From NCBI GenBank assembly GCA_914767715.1, contig OU612075.1, positions 18,412,001-18,476,000 on the forward strand: a stretch of 64,000 bases of DNA. Direction: 5' to 3'. The notes under the pieces were generated by a model. That model worked only from the letters and a program-made list of their open reading frames with translations. It had not been told where the DNA came from and made no database searches. Each line of letters opens with the position of its first letter. The stretch's first letter is position 1. The stretch comes from Membranipora membranacea. Taxonomy: Eukaryota; Bryozoa; Gymnolaemata; Cheilostomatida; Membraniporidae. The position numbers and the translations under genes were made by a program. Shown here piece by piece: positions 36,278 to 50,472 of this stretch.

Positions 36278-37119
36278 TCATATTCAATTATGGTTGTTTA
36301 AAGGAATTGCCAGAATATTTGTAATTTGGTTTATTGGAGTTTAAAGAACTATATTCCAGGTTTAGATATAATTATATATGTACGGAATACATTGAACATC
36401 TTTGTTTTAAAACAAGTTAGATTTCTAAGAATAAAGATGTAATAAATATATTAGCACACTTGTCAGATAACAAGTATGAACAGTATCATGGTGTGACGTA
36501 GTCTAGGTGCTCAGACAGCTGCAAGTTTGAGAGTTTGTTCCATTACATTATGAAGCCCCATTTTAGTGCATATGCATTTCTGTTAGTTTAAGAGGTCAAC
36601 AAGTTGTTATTTCTTTTGTTTTTAACATACTTTTATGGACACCTAAATAAAAACGTGTTAAAATAATAATAATAAACAAGAGTTGAATGTTTTATCAGGA
36701 CATGGTGGTGAAAGGCGAACAATGGTGAATAAATGTTTGATAACGTGACGCCACGAACTCTGAGCACCTAAACAAGTTGAGTATCCTATCACAAATCAAG
36801 GCGATGGAGTATGAGCTAAGTCAGTGACCTTATCCTTATCTTGTTATTTTGAGAGTCTGAATGCCATCGAATCGCATTATAATGTGTAACCAAGCAGCTG
36901 CTGTAACCTATAAGGGTAGATGTACTGTGCACCCAGCAGCAGGGGAAGGAGTGGCATGTCATTAGGGTAGGGGGTAAAAACTATCCACAAGGCTAAAAAT
37001 AATTTGAGATACTAAAATTACTCCTGTACTATTTTTATTGTGCTTAGCGGTTGCGTACTGATAAAAATATCCGGCACCAATAATTTTTCTCTGTGACACT
37101 ACAGCAGAAGCAGAAGGTG
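36278..37119. other. Intergenic stretch upstream of the secreted-protein array
   Basis: No gene. TAGGTGCTCAGA at about 36505 and its complement near 36760 may bound a degenerate short repeat. An acceptor-like CACTACAG sits at 37097-37104, just before the first copy's ATG, so a 5' UTR intron is possible. Confidence 0.4.
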
Positions 37120-40100
37120 ATGGAACTCACGATGCAGTGGTTCTTACTTGTCGGGATTTTGACGGTATCAGCGGAGGCATTTCTGGATGGTGGAGATGGC
37201 GGTCAGAACGATGAGTGTCTACAGCTGGGGTGTGATCAGACAGGAGCATTTACACAAGGTAGGTCATCTCTGCAAAACTAAAAATAATATGATACAAACA
37301 TGAATGGTGTATGATACAAACCTGAATGGTGTATGATAGCCTATGAGCTATGATATGAACAATAATAATGACAATAGGCAAAAGCCTAGATGTGCTCAGT
37401 GGAAAGGAAAGAAAAATTATGCATGCATTGTGATCTCAGTCGCTCTCAACTGACTAGAGGAATAGCCATGATTTATCAGGTTTTACATCGATTATTAATT
37501 ATCAATTTTCTTTCCACGGCACATTGTTGTGTGATTCCTGCATTTTTCTTATTTATTCAGAAGGTGGCAGAGGCAACGGTCCACTCTTCTACGAACCCTC
37601 TATACACTAAACAGTGTTTAGCATGTGACTGTTGTAACATTATCCCCAAAATAAACTGATCTGATGCCATAACATTCTTATTCAAATAAATTTTTCTTCA
37701 GATGGATTCCAACTACCAATGAATAAGAATGTTTCTATGGTTTGGACAACGAAGGACACCTACTTCGCAAACAACGAGGAAAATAGGAATTACGGCTGTG
37801 TAGGAAATCATGATATTATTGTCTGTTCAGTTAGCAAAAAAGGAGGAGCCGGGAGGTTGGTTTTTTCTTGTTCTACATATATGATTACCAGACTACTTAA
37901 TTTTACTAAACTCAGGCTACTTCTATATATGGGGGCTGCTCTGCGTATGTGCCAACTGTTCGAGGCATACGTTCTCCTTTGCAGCATAGGGCCTGTAATA
38001 TTCACCTTGGAAAAAAAACAATCATGAGAAATAATTTGGAAATATTTTGGCCTAAATGAAACACTCGCTTTGCCATCCCGTAGCCTTCAACTCATGGAGT
38101 CGACTTTCTTAATGGAAGGCAGCACCATCCTCACTGTGCTGCAATGATAGACCATGTCACAAGGCTATCCTGCAGGCAGAATGCATGTGGGCTGTAGTAC
38201 AATTTTTTAGCATACTAAAATGGTGTCAGTCATTAAAGGGAACCTGTTATCTTTCTCAGACAGGTGATGTTACACACAGAAGATGGAGAAGAATATAATT
38301 TTGGTGTGTCTACCCTGTATGAAGCCTCGATGCCAATCCTTACTACCGACGGGTATATAGTACAAGCCAGTATTGAATTCATGGCCCTGTTTGAACCGAT
38401 CCACAACAAAGGATTCTTCATGCCGTTACTCCAGAAACCTAAATATGGAATTCTCAGGTAAACCTTAATTATCAGGGGAAATTTTACATCACTATGATAT
38501 CAGAATGGGATCTTAATTCTCATTGATAGATCGTTTTTCCTGTCCCTTTCTTTGTTTGACAACTCTTTTCATTCATAACTGGCCATATGCCTTGTATTGT
38601 AATATTTCCTGAAATGTGAAAATTAAGTCTATTTTCATTTCAAAGGGTAGGCAACACTGAGAAAGACTTGAATTTTGTGTCCAATTTAACTTGTTAGACT
38701 AGCAAAGAATGTAAATAAATAGAGTAAGTCTAAATTGAGCAACTTAAAGTATGGGGCACTGATAACATTGCGAATACATGATCATTGTTTAACTGTCAGA
38801 GTCACGACAGATGCAAGTTTTTTTTTATTATTTAGTCCGGTATACATGCCGCATGCAGATCTCTTCCTGGTTTTTGGTAACTTCTCTGAAACACACACAG
38901 CCTACAGGATTGTGGAGAAAGATGGAGAAAAGGGTATATTATACAGCCCAGTTACATGTATTTGGCTTAGGGATAGTTTAAGCGCTCAAACTGTGCTGGG
39001 AAAGCTGGTGTAGTACTATTATACCAGAGACTATAGATATATCTATAGTCTCTGATTATACTAACAACTGCTGGGTAAAATGGTTGATAATGTAATGCTT
39101 CTACTAGCTATCCCGGCACAGTTTGAACGCTTAGGGATTGCATTAATCAGATTTTACCATGGTCAAAATTACTATTTACTTGACTCTCTAGAATTTCTAC
39201 AAAATGGAATTTCCTGCTGACCTTAATCATGCTGCCGTTTTGATCTAAAACTAGTTGTCTCCCCTTCCGACACAAAAATATATCAAAATTTGAGATGTGA
39301 GACCTTCCCATTTCCTCAGCAATTGTAACAGTTTGTATTTAACCAATGTCTAATAGAAAACCACATTCCGAACCACCAGGAAATACCTGCTTATAATATT
39401 ATATTCTATACAGGTAGATGTGTTATTTCACATAAGAAAATATCCATATCCCAAAATTTCTATGTGGGAGCAGCTTTACTCAGCAAACTGGGGTTTAGTC
39501 CTCTCAACCTGTGCGAGTTGGTAAAATATTTGAGAGGGTGGCAAGGAACACAATAATATCAAATCCATAAAAATCTATATTTCACAAAGTGTTATATTTT
39601 CTACGATTTCTTCCATTTGCTAGCGATTGCTAAGATAGCAGAGTTCACCATACCAAGAACAGGAAGTAACTGCTCGTGGGTACCCGCTTCGGAGCCAGCC
39701 ATGAGGGGTAACAGGCTATTCTTCTATGCGGGACATCCCGATGTGAGTACAAACAAACGTTAGGTCATTTGGGCAAAGAATACCTCAAGTCTGAATTGTG
39801 CAGTTAACTAAATACCCTACGATGAACATTCAGCCTGGAATTCTCATTGATACCAGATTAAAATCTCTCCCGGGTCTCGTGAGGGGATACATGTTAACAA
39901 AGTCATTGAAAGTCCCGAGGTAATCCAAAATCTTGCAATTGCCATTACATTAAAGCAAGAAGTTGGAGTCTCCAACTCCTTGATCTAAGTGCCAGTGACA
40001 CAGCAGAACAATTTTCAGTAAATTTGCCTGGTAAATGACGTTGTATATCATTTTTTAACTGCTATTTTGAATGGAAAACCCATAGGAAGACAATCTCAAT

Positions 40101-42819
40101 ATTCAAATTTTTACTGTAACTCAAGCTGCAGAGGTTCGGTATATGCTCCAATGAATGCAGGATCTAAACATTACATTGCATCTTGGTATGGTCAGCAAGT
40201 TTTATTTTCCATAATTTTACATTTTACAGCAGACATATGGTATTGTGGCATTAGACGTTTCACCTACAGCACCATATGTGACCAAGGCGTGGGAGTATTA
40301 TGATAAAGATCAGCTCAGCTTTACATCAGATAAGGGAGATGACTGCTCGATAGATCCATATAATATTCCAGTCTTTCCAAATCAACCACCAAGTAAGTAG
40401 GCTACTGCTCTTCGAAGGGAGGGAGAAGAGTAGAAATTGAGCCATTTTATAATACTTCCGTGACTGTTTGACAGGAGTGATTCAGCTTGAGAGTAAAGAT
40501 GATACCAAGTGTCATTTGTATCTAAATATTGATTTGATTCAGCTGTCATTGAGGTATTGAATAGTATGGAATGATTGATCAAAGTGGCAGAGGTGGTTAG
40601 AAGTACAGGAGTTTTAAAATTGGTTCATCTCATTGAACTTCCAGTGTAATGTCTGGAATCCCGGCAGTTTAAAAAAAACCAAGATTTGTAAATGATAAAT
40701 CGAAAACGATTTTTGATACATACTGCTATAACAACCACTACATGTTTCAGTTAAACTCGCTGTCATGTCATGTCCAGTCATGCCTCTGAGTTTATCATTT
40801 TGCTTCTCCATTTTATATCCTAAATTGCAACACAGAGTCAATAACATTGGATTGTTTTCAATCAAATTTCAACTAATATTTTTTAGCTGATGTCAATACC
40901 CAGCTACTCGCTACGCCAGACAACTACATTGTTATGACGATGCCTTTTGGACTGATTGTGTTCAAGGATTATGGCAACTATGCTAATCAAACTGGCAGCA
41001 ACCTGTTTGGTATGTAACTGACGCCCGAGACTCCTGCCACGCCCAACAGCCCCCCACCCGGGAAGACGCCCACGACCATGGTTGCGCTTAAAATAGAAAC
41101 AAGCAAATGCCCAGAATCGGTCACCAGTATTTTACATGACAAGTTTAGATTTCTACTTGTATCAGCTTTTGTTTTCTTCCTGGGACGATTGAAGCCCATA
41201 TTGTTATCTCTTTTCCCATGCAGCTGCATCTTTTTGGGGTTATGAAGTTTCATCATACCATATTATCAATTCCATGGTTGACCAACAGAAAATGGATGAT
41301 TACCATGCAAAGTAATACTAATACGATTCCCCTCAATTCAAGAACTGGTTTACAGTAAACCATGAGGTCACATGATTTGGAACTGGCATAGGTCACTGAG
41401 TGGAGGATGGTGGATCCCTTCCTCTGACCCCCACCACCCAGAGACTTAGGCTAGATGACATGGTCAAATGTATACACTCAACTGACCTTTTGATCTTGTT
41501 TTGTCTGTAGGATCTCATTTTCTTGCTCTTGACACGTCCTCAACTCTCAACCCCACAGTGTGGATGACTGGCTGGCCTCAATCATCAAACTTCAGGTAAA
41601 CTAGTAGGCTTTCTTCTAACTAATCTGTATGAGAAACCACTGAGGAGACTGTTACAAATGACAGTATGGAACACAGAGATTTTTCACAGCTATACAAGAT
41701 CATTGATATGCTACGTTGTAAAGACTACTCGTTAGTATCCACAAAATATTGCGAGGTTAGAATGTCTTATTTAGCTTTAGTTGCACTTGTCATAAAAGAT
41801 GATATGGTGAGATCATATTTCAAAACATTTGATTTCAATCACTTCACTTCAAAAACTTCTATTGATTAAACAATCAGTTTATTCCGATGATTTCTTTTAG
41901 TTAAACTAGAGTGCTCAATTTTGGTTAATTTCTTTGTTAGAGGCATTCCATTGTCACCAGAATTTTTATTGAATGGAATGTCACTACCCCTGACCTGGCC
42001 TTGTCATGCGGCCACTTTCTCTGTTTGCCTTCATGACGAGCTACCTTACCATACAAATATTGTGTAGATTATTTTATTTTGTTGAATTTGTAGGGTCTTC
42101 ATGTATGGATTTAACTACACATCTTCAGATTGGAGCCAAGGAATCTGGGCTATTAATCTGCAGGCAGCTCTGGGCACTTCAGATTTAGGACTTAATGTGA
42201 CGTCCCGTATTACCGTTTTTGCAGACCCAGCTAGCACAAGTTCCAAGGTTAGATTTAATAGTGTCATAATTTAGAGTTATCCTTTCTTGTTTTGGAATTC
42301 CCAAAAGGTTGGTATGAATGGTCAAATACCTCACCTAGTCTGAAGTGTGACCGATGACATCAGACAAATTGCTACATACTACCTATTCCCAGTATTTAAT
42401 TTTGCCATCTTGAACACATTATAAAGAAATTAATCAAGTAAATTATTGCCTGTGGTTAATTCAATGGCTCTAGGGATACGTCTGAGTGGGTTCCTGATGA
42501 ATTTTGCAGAGTTTTTTCGTACAAAGAACAATCTCATTCTAAATTTCAGATACTGTTATTCGGAGTAAGGCTTTATACAGCTACTAAGGACTCGCTGTTC
42601 CATACTAAATTCTGTCCGCAGTGTGCTGCTGGTATGAACAGTATGTTACTGGCAGTCAGACGCTCAGCTGCCTATACTGAGAAACCGGACATCCTGTGGA
42701 CGGCGCAACTACCCACCCCGACTTGTCAGGTCAAGGGACAGGTGATTGGAGCAGGAGATACACTTGTGGCATATGTTGAGGAAGATGATGGTTTTGGAAA
42801 AGTTGTTGCATTCAAGTAA
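37120..42819 (+). CDS. Secreted propeller-like protein, array copy 1
   Basis: Ten exons: 37120-37258, 37702-37855, 38260-38457, 38836-38933, 39624-39742, 40230-40392, 40887-41009, 41511-41595, 42094-42247, 42550-42819; phases 1-2-2-1-0-1-1-2-0 (500 residues). A hydrophobic signal (MQWFLLVGILTVSAEA) follows a short Met leader. Then come CLQLGC, GCVG, a TPDNYIV block, W-rich strands such as VWMTGW, FNYTSSDW, and a final exon with CPQCAAGMNS. N-glycosylation sites (for example NVTS) and scattered Cys fit an extracellular protein. The repeating pattern of beta strands, W and G, and the Ala-rich blade starts resemble PQQ-like beta-propellers; this is inference only and no enzyme motif is seen. Exon 9 is of the DW type (type a). 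It is the most divergent of the three copies, and the order of exons is identical to theirs. Confidence 0.8.
38975..39138. mobile_element. Small MITE with nested palindrome
   Basis: The imperfect arms contain CAAACTGTGCTGGGA (left) and the complement of CAAACTGTGCCGGGA (right), plus matching AAGCG and AGCT blocks. Between them, 39025-39054 is a perfect 30-bp palindrome, CAGAGACTATAGATA with its complement. It lies in the intron between exons 4 and 5 of array copy 1. Confidence 0.65.
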
Positions 42820-42838
42820 TGGCAAAATTGTAAATAAT

Positions 42839-42844
42839 AATAAA
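42839..42844 (+). terminator. Poly(A) signal of array copy 1
   Basis: AATAAA lies 20 bp past the stop codon, within an AATAATAATAAAAC run. This implies a very short 3' UTR. Confidence 0.5.
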
Positions 42845-43776
42845 ACTAGATGTAAAACTGTCATAGCATTTCAAATAATAAATCAAGACTGCATGATACT
42901 TGATCTCATCGTCACTTTGCGGCTTCCTTTAAAAACCTCTGGGATAGTTTATGTACCATGTACTGTGTCATAATATTTCATAGGAGCAAGTAGTGTTCCA
43001 GCTTCATTTTTGGATTCCAAATTAGAACCAAAGTTTGAAATTGAAATAAGGCCTGAGGTGTAAAAGGATGGATTCAAGAATAGAAGAAACCTGCCTGATA
43101 AATCTTTGATCTAACAACAGTTTTGTGAAGTTATTTTGTAGAATCCTTGGTTTTTAGTTCTGATGTGGCAAGTTTGACCAGATTAGCTGTGCCATCATTA
43201 AAGCGACATCCCTTAGACACTATGGAGTTTTTAACGTTCGAATTTTGAGCCATGGGTGTTCGATGCCATATCAAGGACTTGACATATGGTGTCATCATCG
43301 GCGTGATTCATATTGGTGCATTGTTTTGGCTGTGATATGTGATCTTTCAGTTTCTATCTTCTGATCGGCTATAAATTATGGCCCTAAAAGGCTATTTCCG
43401 GGCTAATTCTATAAGACTGCGGTAAGGTAATACTACTCTTGATTTATATCTGATCTGTGTGACCTGACATATGGTGATCCTAAAATAGATTTCCGATTTG
43501 GATTTACAGTAAGTTAGATAAGTCTACTCACTAAAATCGTATATCCTCAGTCCCATTAAATTTACATTGGTCCAATGCTATCGCATGAAATTAAATGTAC
43601 ATAGCTTGATTTCTTAAGCAATTCCCTAATGAACACGGGTGGTAGCATTGGTACCCTGAAATAAGCATCTCACTTGAGTACACAAGCTACGCACAGGTTC
43701 AAATTAAAGTCAACCTATGCTTCTGTGCATTGATGCATTTATACAGCGTGTGTTAGAAGTATCGTGCAATAGAGTC
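42845..43776. other. Spacer between array copies 1 and 2
   Basis: No gene is seen. The last part (43670-43700) contains GTACACAAGCTACGCACAGG, a near match to ACACAAGCTACGCAGAGG at 55315-55332, just upstream of copy 3. This conserved 5' flank may include shared promoter or leader sequence. Confidence 0.5.
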
Positions 43777-46700
43777 ATGAAACTGTTGGCTGTCATTCTA
43801 GCATTTGGAAGTGCTCTAACGGTACTAGAATATGGGGCAGCTTCTAATACATCATGCCTGCAACTCGGCTGCGATTCAGCTGGGACATTTACACAAGGTA
43901 TGTATTGCTAATATGAAGGCGTGTTAAATTATCTCAACGTACCATTCCAAAATCCTTTTTTTCCTTCACATACTTTTAATACGTTTTTTGGGGGTTGCAG
44001 CCATAAACATATTATATGCACTACCAGAATTATCAAATACAGGACTGCTATATTGTTACAGTTTCGTGTTTATATATGGTTGTAATAATGTTTGTCTTTC
44101 ATTCGAACTGGTAACTCTTTTTTTGGGGCTTTATTTTAGATGGGTTTATGTTGCCAATGAATTCAGATATTTCCATAGCATGGAAAAGTAAAACTACATT
44201 AGAGACCAGAAATCCAGAGAATCTCAACTATGGATGTGTTGGTGACCCTAATGTAATTGTGTGTCCTGCAAGTGCCAAGAGTGGAAATGGCAGGTAAGTT
44301 TCCCCGATTTACCCTTTTCTTTAACCATTCCCTGAGGTATACATCTAAAGCACCATACTCTGGCAAGGTTGATTTGATATTGATGAGGGCTGTTACAGGC
44401 AACAAATGTGTACTGTATTGGGAAGGTGAAGCGGCAACCACAAATCTTATATCATAAATTGATTGCCACCATTGGGAATTTATCAATAGTAGGCAATATT
44501 GTCGCTAGTGAAGGGGGTCTTGGAAACCGGTACACGCTACTTCTTGAGCCAAACACTGAGGAATTTTGGTCAGACGCTCAAATAATTGCTTGTAGGTTGT
44601 GGAGGGGGGGAGGGGGGTTGCTCCCCTTGAATACAACAATCATGTGCATGAGACTTTGTACCACGTGTAAACTCCTATGGGTTATACCCAAGCATGATGG
44701 CTTGAATGAGACTTGATTTAGGCTGGCATAGGCTCCAAACGTTAGTCCCTGAGAGGCAGTCGTCACAGTATAGACATTGAAGTCGACTGAAGGATAATTT
44801 CTTAGTCAAGGCGAATACTGCATAACGCAGAAAATCTTTTTTCCTTTTTACCGGAGCTCACCAACTGTTTTATTTAATACCTCAGGGTATTTCAACACTG
44901 GATTATAAATAAATTTGTAAACTGTAATCTGTAATGTTAAGAGAAGTTTGACTTGAAGAAATTCTTAGTATACATGAAGTTTATAAGAAAAAATGAATGT
45001 TAATCTGTCTTATAACCAGGAAGTTATGAGTTTTGTGCTCAGGGTTTTTTAACTAACCTTTATCTTACTTTAATTTGGTGTAACATCACTAGATGCACAC
45101 ATGGATAACAGTGACAATGATAGACTAGTTAGAGATTCAAACACACTTGATTTAACAGTTGACAGTTGCAAACGAAAAGTTTAAAATGATTAATGATGCT
45201 ATTGTAAGTGAGAATAATGTATTGATTATAGTCTCATTTTCCTTTGTTTAGTTTAGAAAGTCCAAAGTCTGTGATATATCCAAAAGCATCACAGCTCGTG
45301 TAATACCTGAAACATAACAATCACCGGTGTATTTAAAAATTGAGGAAGTTAATATCTACACACTGGGTACTTGCAATAAAAGTGTTGTGAGGGTATAATA
45401 AGCAATTCCTATATGCATGAACAGTACTGGCAAGGAGTATCAAGAATTTTACCCCATTGTATGTTCATAAACTCGCTGACTCATAAATGACTAATTTAAC
45501 CTCTTTTGGTTTTGCTTGTTACAAAGGCATCACAGTTAAGTCATCCCTACTTTTATACTTATCTGCACAACTGAATTTGATATGTTTGATGATTCACAAT
45601 ACTAACACTGGGTTACAGGTGTAATTAGGCTAGTCATGGAGTCTCTATCTCCTTACCCAAGGCAAAGATTATAAATACTGCCCAAGGTATACTAGTGTAT
45701 ACTGAGTGGCACAAAAACTATGAAACGGGTTTGTTATTCAAAATGTGGAAATGAAGTTTAAGGCAGTCGTGTATTGATGGATTAATGTCATTAATAAACT
45801 TAATTCATTTTGTTGTTAAACACGCCAGCTATGGGAGTATGTTATAAGGATGGCGATATACCCTCTCTCCCTTGCATGTAAGATTCTCCCAATTACTCAA
45901 TGCTCTATTATCTTATTTGGGTGATGTGGTAAATCCTACGATCAATGTTTGTCGCATCAATGTGCAGTGCAGTATAGCCGCAGGGGAGATTAAACCAAGG
46001 AGTATTTTACTCAAACTACCTTATACTCGCCTCTATTCCCAGATAAAATGGTTACTAGTCAGAACCTGCTGGGCTCTAGCATACACACTTGATCCTGGAT
46101 TGTTCCTGTCAGGGTTGGTGAAGCCTTTTTTTGATCTTACTAGCCATGCAGATTGTGTATTGTTAAAACATAGTCTTTAGACATATTCCGAAGTTGCACC
46201 GGAAATGAATCTAGCTTTGTAACTATCTTTTTATTACAGACAGGTGTTTATCCGTCCGAGTACAGGAGAAGAATACAGTACTGAGAGTTATCCCACCCTC
46301 ATAGACGCTGGAACGTCTATTCTGACAGCTGACAGTCATGCGTTCTCAGCTAATGCCACCCATGTAGCCTTAGTTGATCCTCAGAATAATTACTCATATA
46401 TCAGTGCATTGGTGACTAAGAACATGTATGGAGTTATGAGGTTAGTCGAAGCACGGAGTTTGGGACCAGCTAGCTTTGACCCTCTAACTCCTTGCTTTGA
46501 CCAGGGAGTTTAGAACAAACTTCCTGGTCAAAGCCGAATCATTGCTTGGAGTTGTCTCTACTATTTTCAGGGTAGAACAACTCAATAAGCATGCGATAAT
46601 TCTCCATTGTTTGTCGAGTATCCGTGTCACGAATAATTTCATTCATGTGAAACATGTGCTGCAGTGGCTAGTGTGGAAAGTGTCAAGATTGGGATAAAAT

Positions 46701-49700
46701 CGCATGTTTGTCTCTGTCCAAAGACTGAGAAATATCAGTGCCTTAAGGGCGCGGCCGCCGTATTCGGCACCAAGTTGCTCTCAGTTTGCAGGCAGGTCGG
46801 AGCACACCTGGGACGTCAATTGAGCCCGGTAGTCGGTAGACCACAGCGGGATTCGAACCCAACACCTTCTTTGCTTGTGCAATTGAGGGCAGGGGTCTAA
46901 CCAACTTAGCTACCTCCTTCTCCCTGATAAACTATCCATTACTAATCTTTTGGTAAATCCTCAGGCACTCACCAATCTAACCTGATTATGATACAACAGT
47001 TGTTTGGGTTGTCAGTTGGGGGCAAAAAGTTCGGGGCTCAAGTTTACCCTATGTATCACCGGTGGTTATCTTTATATTGTTCTACATAAGAGTCTTTTAA
47101 TAATTTTTTAGCCCTGTGTATGTACCAGAAGCAGACCTATTCGTAGTTCTTGGGAACTGGACAGATCAACACTCAGTTTATAAAATAGCCAAGGACTGGG
47201 CAACTGGAAAAAAGAGTAAGTTAAAAATGGTGTTAGTCTCGTATAAGCCCTCTTCTAGTGATAGAACTCAAGATCAACTGCATGTTAGAGGAAATTTCAC
47301 CTTTTTACTTAATTCACAAACTTGATACGCTACAAAAATGAATTCACTATAGGACTTTTTATCAGTATCAATTGTGTCATATCACTGGTAAGTTTTTGTT
47401 GTAGTGCGCTACCCAGTAGAACAACACTATTAACTCCGGTCTTGCCACATGTGATTACTAGTACTGATACTTATTGTGATTGCGTGTTACTTGAATAGTT
47501 GTAGTTTTGGTGACAACCTTTGTAATCCAAAAGGAAGGAAATGACTGCCCATGGCTGACTGCAACGGAACCAGTCATCAACAAAAACAGACTATACTTGT
47601 ATGGAGTACAACATGATGTAAGGACATGACCGGATGAGGTCTGGTTCAAATGACAGTCGTAGTCTAGTGAACAAGAGATATGTATTATATATACTGATAT
47701 AGTAGAACCCTACTTAAACTATAACTTCCTAAACAACTAGCAGCTAGATGCTGGATCAAAATCTTTCTTTTTTTTGAATGCAAGGCATCACTGTTAGATT
47801 GAATTGGTTTTACGTGTGTATTGGTGCTAGATAATCACGACTGGCCGCGTTGAAGTCAGAGTTTTTTTAAATTCAGGTCAGCTATATTTAGACTTGTATT
47901 TCAACAATCACCAATCATGAAAATGACCATTTCAAAATTTTGCACATGACCAGGCCATGTAGGCTCACCAAGATGTAGAGTTTGTCAGGTTCAGGCAGAT
48001 TTTTACCAGGGCCATTTCAGTTCAGTTTCCAATAGCATTTAGCACTGGACCATAGATTTTCAACCATTGCCAAAAATAAGAAATGGGAATGGAATGGGGG
48101 ATAACCAAAACAATCGTCAGTTTCCCCTTCCCCAACAAGTAGTCATGTGAAAATGAGAGTCGTCTTAGCCTGATACAAGAGAAGACAACTCTGCTAACTG
48201 CTGATACTTCATAGATCTTTGTAGGATTCTGGTCAATATAGGACATAGATTTGATCTAATGTCTTTTTTTGACAGGACATCACAGGAATCATAGCGCTAG
48301 ATGTGCAATCAACAGCTCCGTATGTGACAAAAGCTTGGGAGCTACCTGATGGTCCAAATTTTGCTGACTTGACAAAGATAAGAGCAACCAACTGCACAGT
48401 AGATCCGGCAGTTGATTCGGGCTATGCTTTGTTCCCTCCATGTATGTAACATTTTTAGTGTAAGCTGTTTGAAATTGAATATTGGTATCATCAGTGAAGT
48501 CGGTAAGTTTGTTACCTACAGAATCTAACAACTATTGAATTGAGTCCCCACATGAGATTTGCTTGTGGGTATCAAACGCCTGCTTTATATATAATTATAT
48601 ATATATATATATAAGATAAGGAGATGGGGAAGGGGGAGAGAGAACAAATCGAGAGTTGAAAGTTTTGTTCTCATCCCTCAAGCCAGGATTAGGTCAATCA
48701 ATGAGGTTAATATGTCAAATTTTGCATGACAGTTGTTCTGGTTGGATACTGCAGACCAACTTTCCACAAAGATGTATCTGATCATTCAATAGGTCCGGCC
48801 TAGGTATTATATAACTGGCTTTATTGCATCGATCTGGATTTGAACAAGGTATTGAACATATTTTATCTCTTGTAGCTGATTTAAGTATTCAGATGCTGGC
48901 TACACCAGACTACTACATAGTGATCACCTCACCAATAGAACTGAGAGTTGTGTATGATCAAGTCGCCTCAGCAACGCAATTAAGATCCAGTCTTTTTGGT
49001 AGGTTGACCTCTAGTTTTCCTTCTAAACCTTTTTTCTGAGCTGTGAAGCAGTCAAATATCTCTACCATATTAATCATGTTATGCTGCTTGTTCGAAGTCA
49101 CTAAAGAATCTTAAGCTTATATGTTGAATAAAGGCTTTCTAGACGACTAAGGTTTGCTGTGAAAGACGCTGCTAATTAATTCATCTCGCTTGATATATGA
49201 ACGGATTCTCCATTAAACTAAATTTAGACAATTTTATTTGCTATCACTTTGTGTGGCCCTAATGTAGAAATAATATGTTCTAGGAGATCTCGCTGCACAA
49301 AATAAGTTTCAACATGCTATTACTCTTTGCAGGAGCCCATTTCCTCTCTCTTGATATGTCCCCAACTCTTGGTGTGAACAAGTCTGCGCCGGTGGTCTGG
49401 ATGACAGGCTGGGAAAACTATCCTCCATTCAGGTAAAATCTATCACCCTCAAAAGGTAGCTTGGCTTTACCTTCATCCAAATATCTCATTGCAAACTCGT
49501 TGATTGAAAGGAGAGCCGTCATATTTTGTTTGCCCTTGATGAGGAAACATTCTTGCTGTAATTAACAGGCGTGTTTGTCACTTAAAGATAAACCAAAATC
49601 AAAATTGCAACTTCAAGGCACTTCAACTTCAAATGTACTTATAGTAAGCAGCAATGACATTTGTAATTTTTGAAGTTGTCTATTATTGATAGGTTCAATG

Positions 49701-50472
49701 GTTGATTGTAGAATTCTATTGGCTGGTTACAATTACACTGCCAATGATGTCTCCTCAGATGACGGTGTTTGGTATATGACTTTGCTGGAAGAACTCGGTG
49801 CTACAGATGTAAACGTGACATCAAGATTGACAGTATTCGATGACTTACTGTATAATCAATCCAAAGTAGGTTGTCCTGATCTAGCAACACCCTAATTAGA
49901 CTTCAGGCAGCCTGTCACACTGACAGATGAAAGCTCATACCTTTACATATGTAGCATCAATGAACTCTTGTACTTTATTGCATACAATATACTATTTTAT
50001 GAATTTCTATTGAGTCATTATTAAAAATCTTCTGCAAGCTGGATTGGGAGTGACCGAAGTCAAAACCAAAACAGAACTGAATCCAGTGCAGTGGGATAGG
50101 TGGAGAACCCACACATCTGCCTTGGATATATGGCAGCACAAAACACTGATTTGTTTTGTTTTCTATATGTTTATATATATATATATATTGTGATTTCAGA
50201 TATTGGTATTTGGAGTGAGACTAAACACTCCAAGCACAGACTCCATATTCCACACTAAGTATTGTTCGCAGTGCGCTGCAGGAATAAACAGTGTACTCAT
50301 GGCAGTAAGGAGATCATCGGTGAACACTGAGCGACCAAATATGGTCTTTGCTGTCAATCTTCCTACTCCTACCAGCAGAGTCAAAGGTCAAATTATAGGT
50401 GTAGGTGATAAACTCATTGCGTATGTCACTGAGGAGAACGGTGATGGGTCTATTGTGGCATTCAAATGGTGA
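43777..50472 (+). CDS. Secreted propeller-like protein, array copy 2
   Basis: Ten exons: 43777-43897, 44140-44293, 46240-46440, 47112-47215, 47499-47617, 48276-48441, 48876-48998, 49333-49432, 49712-49865, 50200-50472; phases match copy 1 throughout (504 residues). It begins MKLLAVILAFGSALTVL, a clear signal peptide, then TSCLQLGCDSAGTFTQ. Key blocks are DGFMLPMNSDISIAWKSK, RPSTGEEYSTESYPTLIDAG, NDCPW, TAPYVTKAWE, LATPDYYIVITSP, VVWMTGW, NYTANDV and CSQCAAGIN. Exon 9 is of the type b form (ILLAGYNYT). It ends in FKW before the stop, while copies 1 and 3 end in FK. Several Asn-X-Ser/Thr sites fit secretion. The function is unknown and the fold is inferred as in copy 1. A tRNA-derived SINE lies in its third intron. 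Confidence 0.85.
46700..46920 (-). mobile_element. tRNA-derived SINE
   Basis: On the minus strand a Pol III A box (TAGCTAAGTTGG, 46912-46901) and a perfect B box (GGTTCGAATCC, 46859-46849) lie about 50 bp apart, as in tRNA genes. A GC-richer tail extends to about 46740. It lies in an intron of array copy 2. No clean acceptor stem was found, so it is a SINE rather than a working tRNA gene. Confidence 0.65.
48588..48613 (+). repeat. TA microsatellite
   Basis: A TATA-type dinucleotide run lies in an intron of copy 2. A second TA run lies at about 50171-50187, just before exon 10. Confidence 0.8.

Noticed and set aside
45872-46180. 102-codon plus-strand frame in an intron of copy 2
   Set aside because: It has no family motif and no phase-compatible splice partner, and the two paralogs lack it. 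Probably chance or a repeat fragment.
46840-46915. A functional tRNA gene
   Set aside because: The A and B boxes are good, but no acceptor-stem pairing or clean anticodon arm could be found. A longer GC-richer body follows, as in a SINE.
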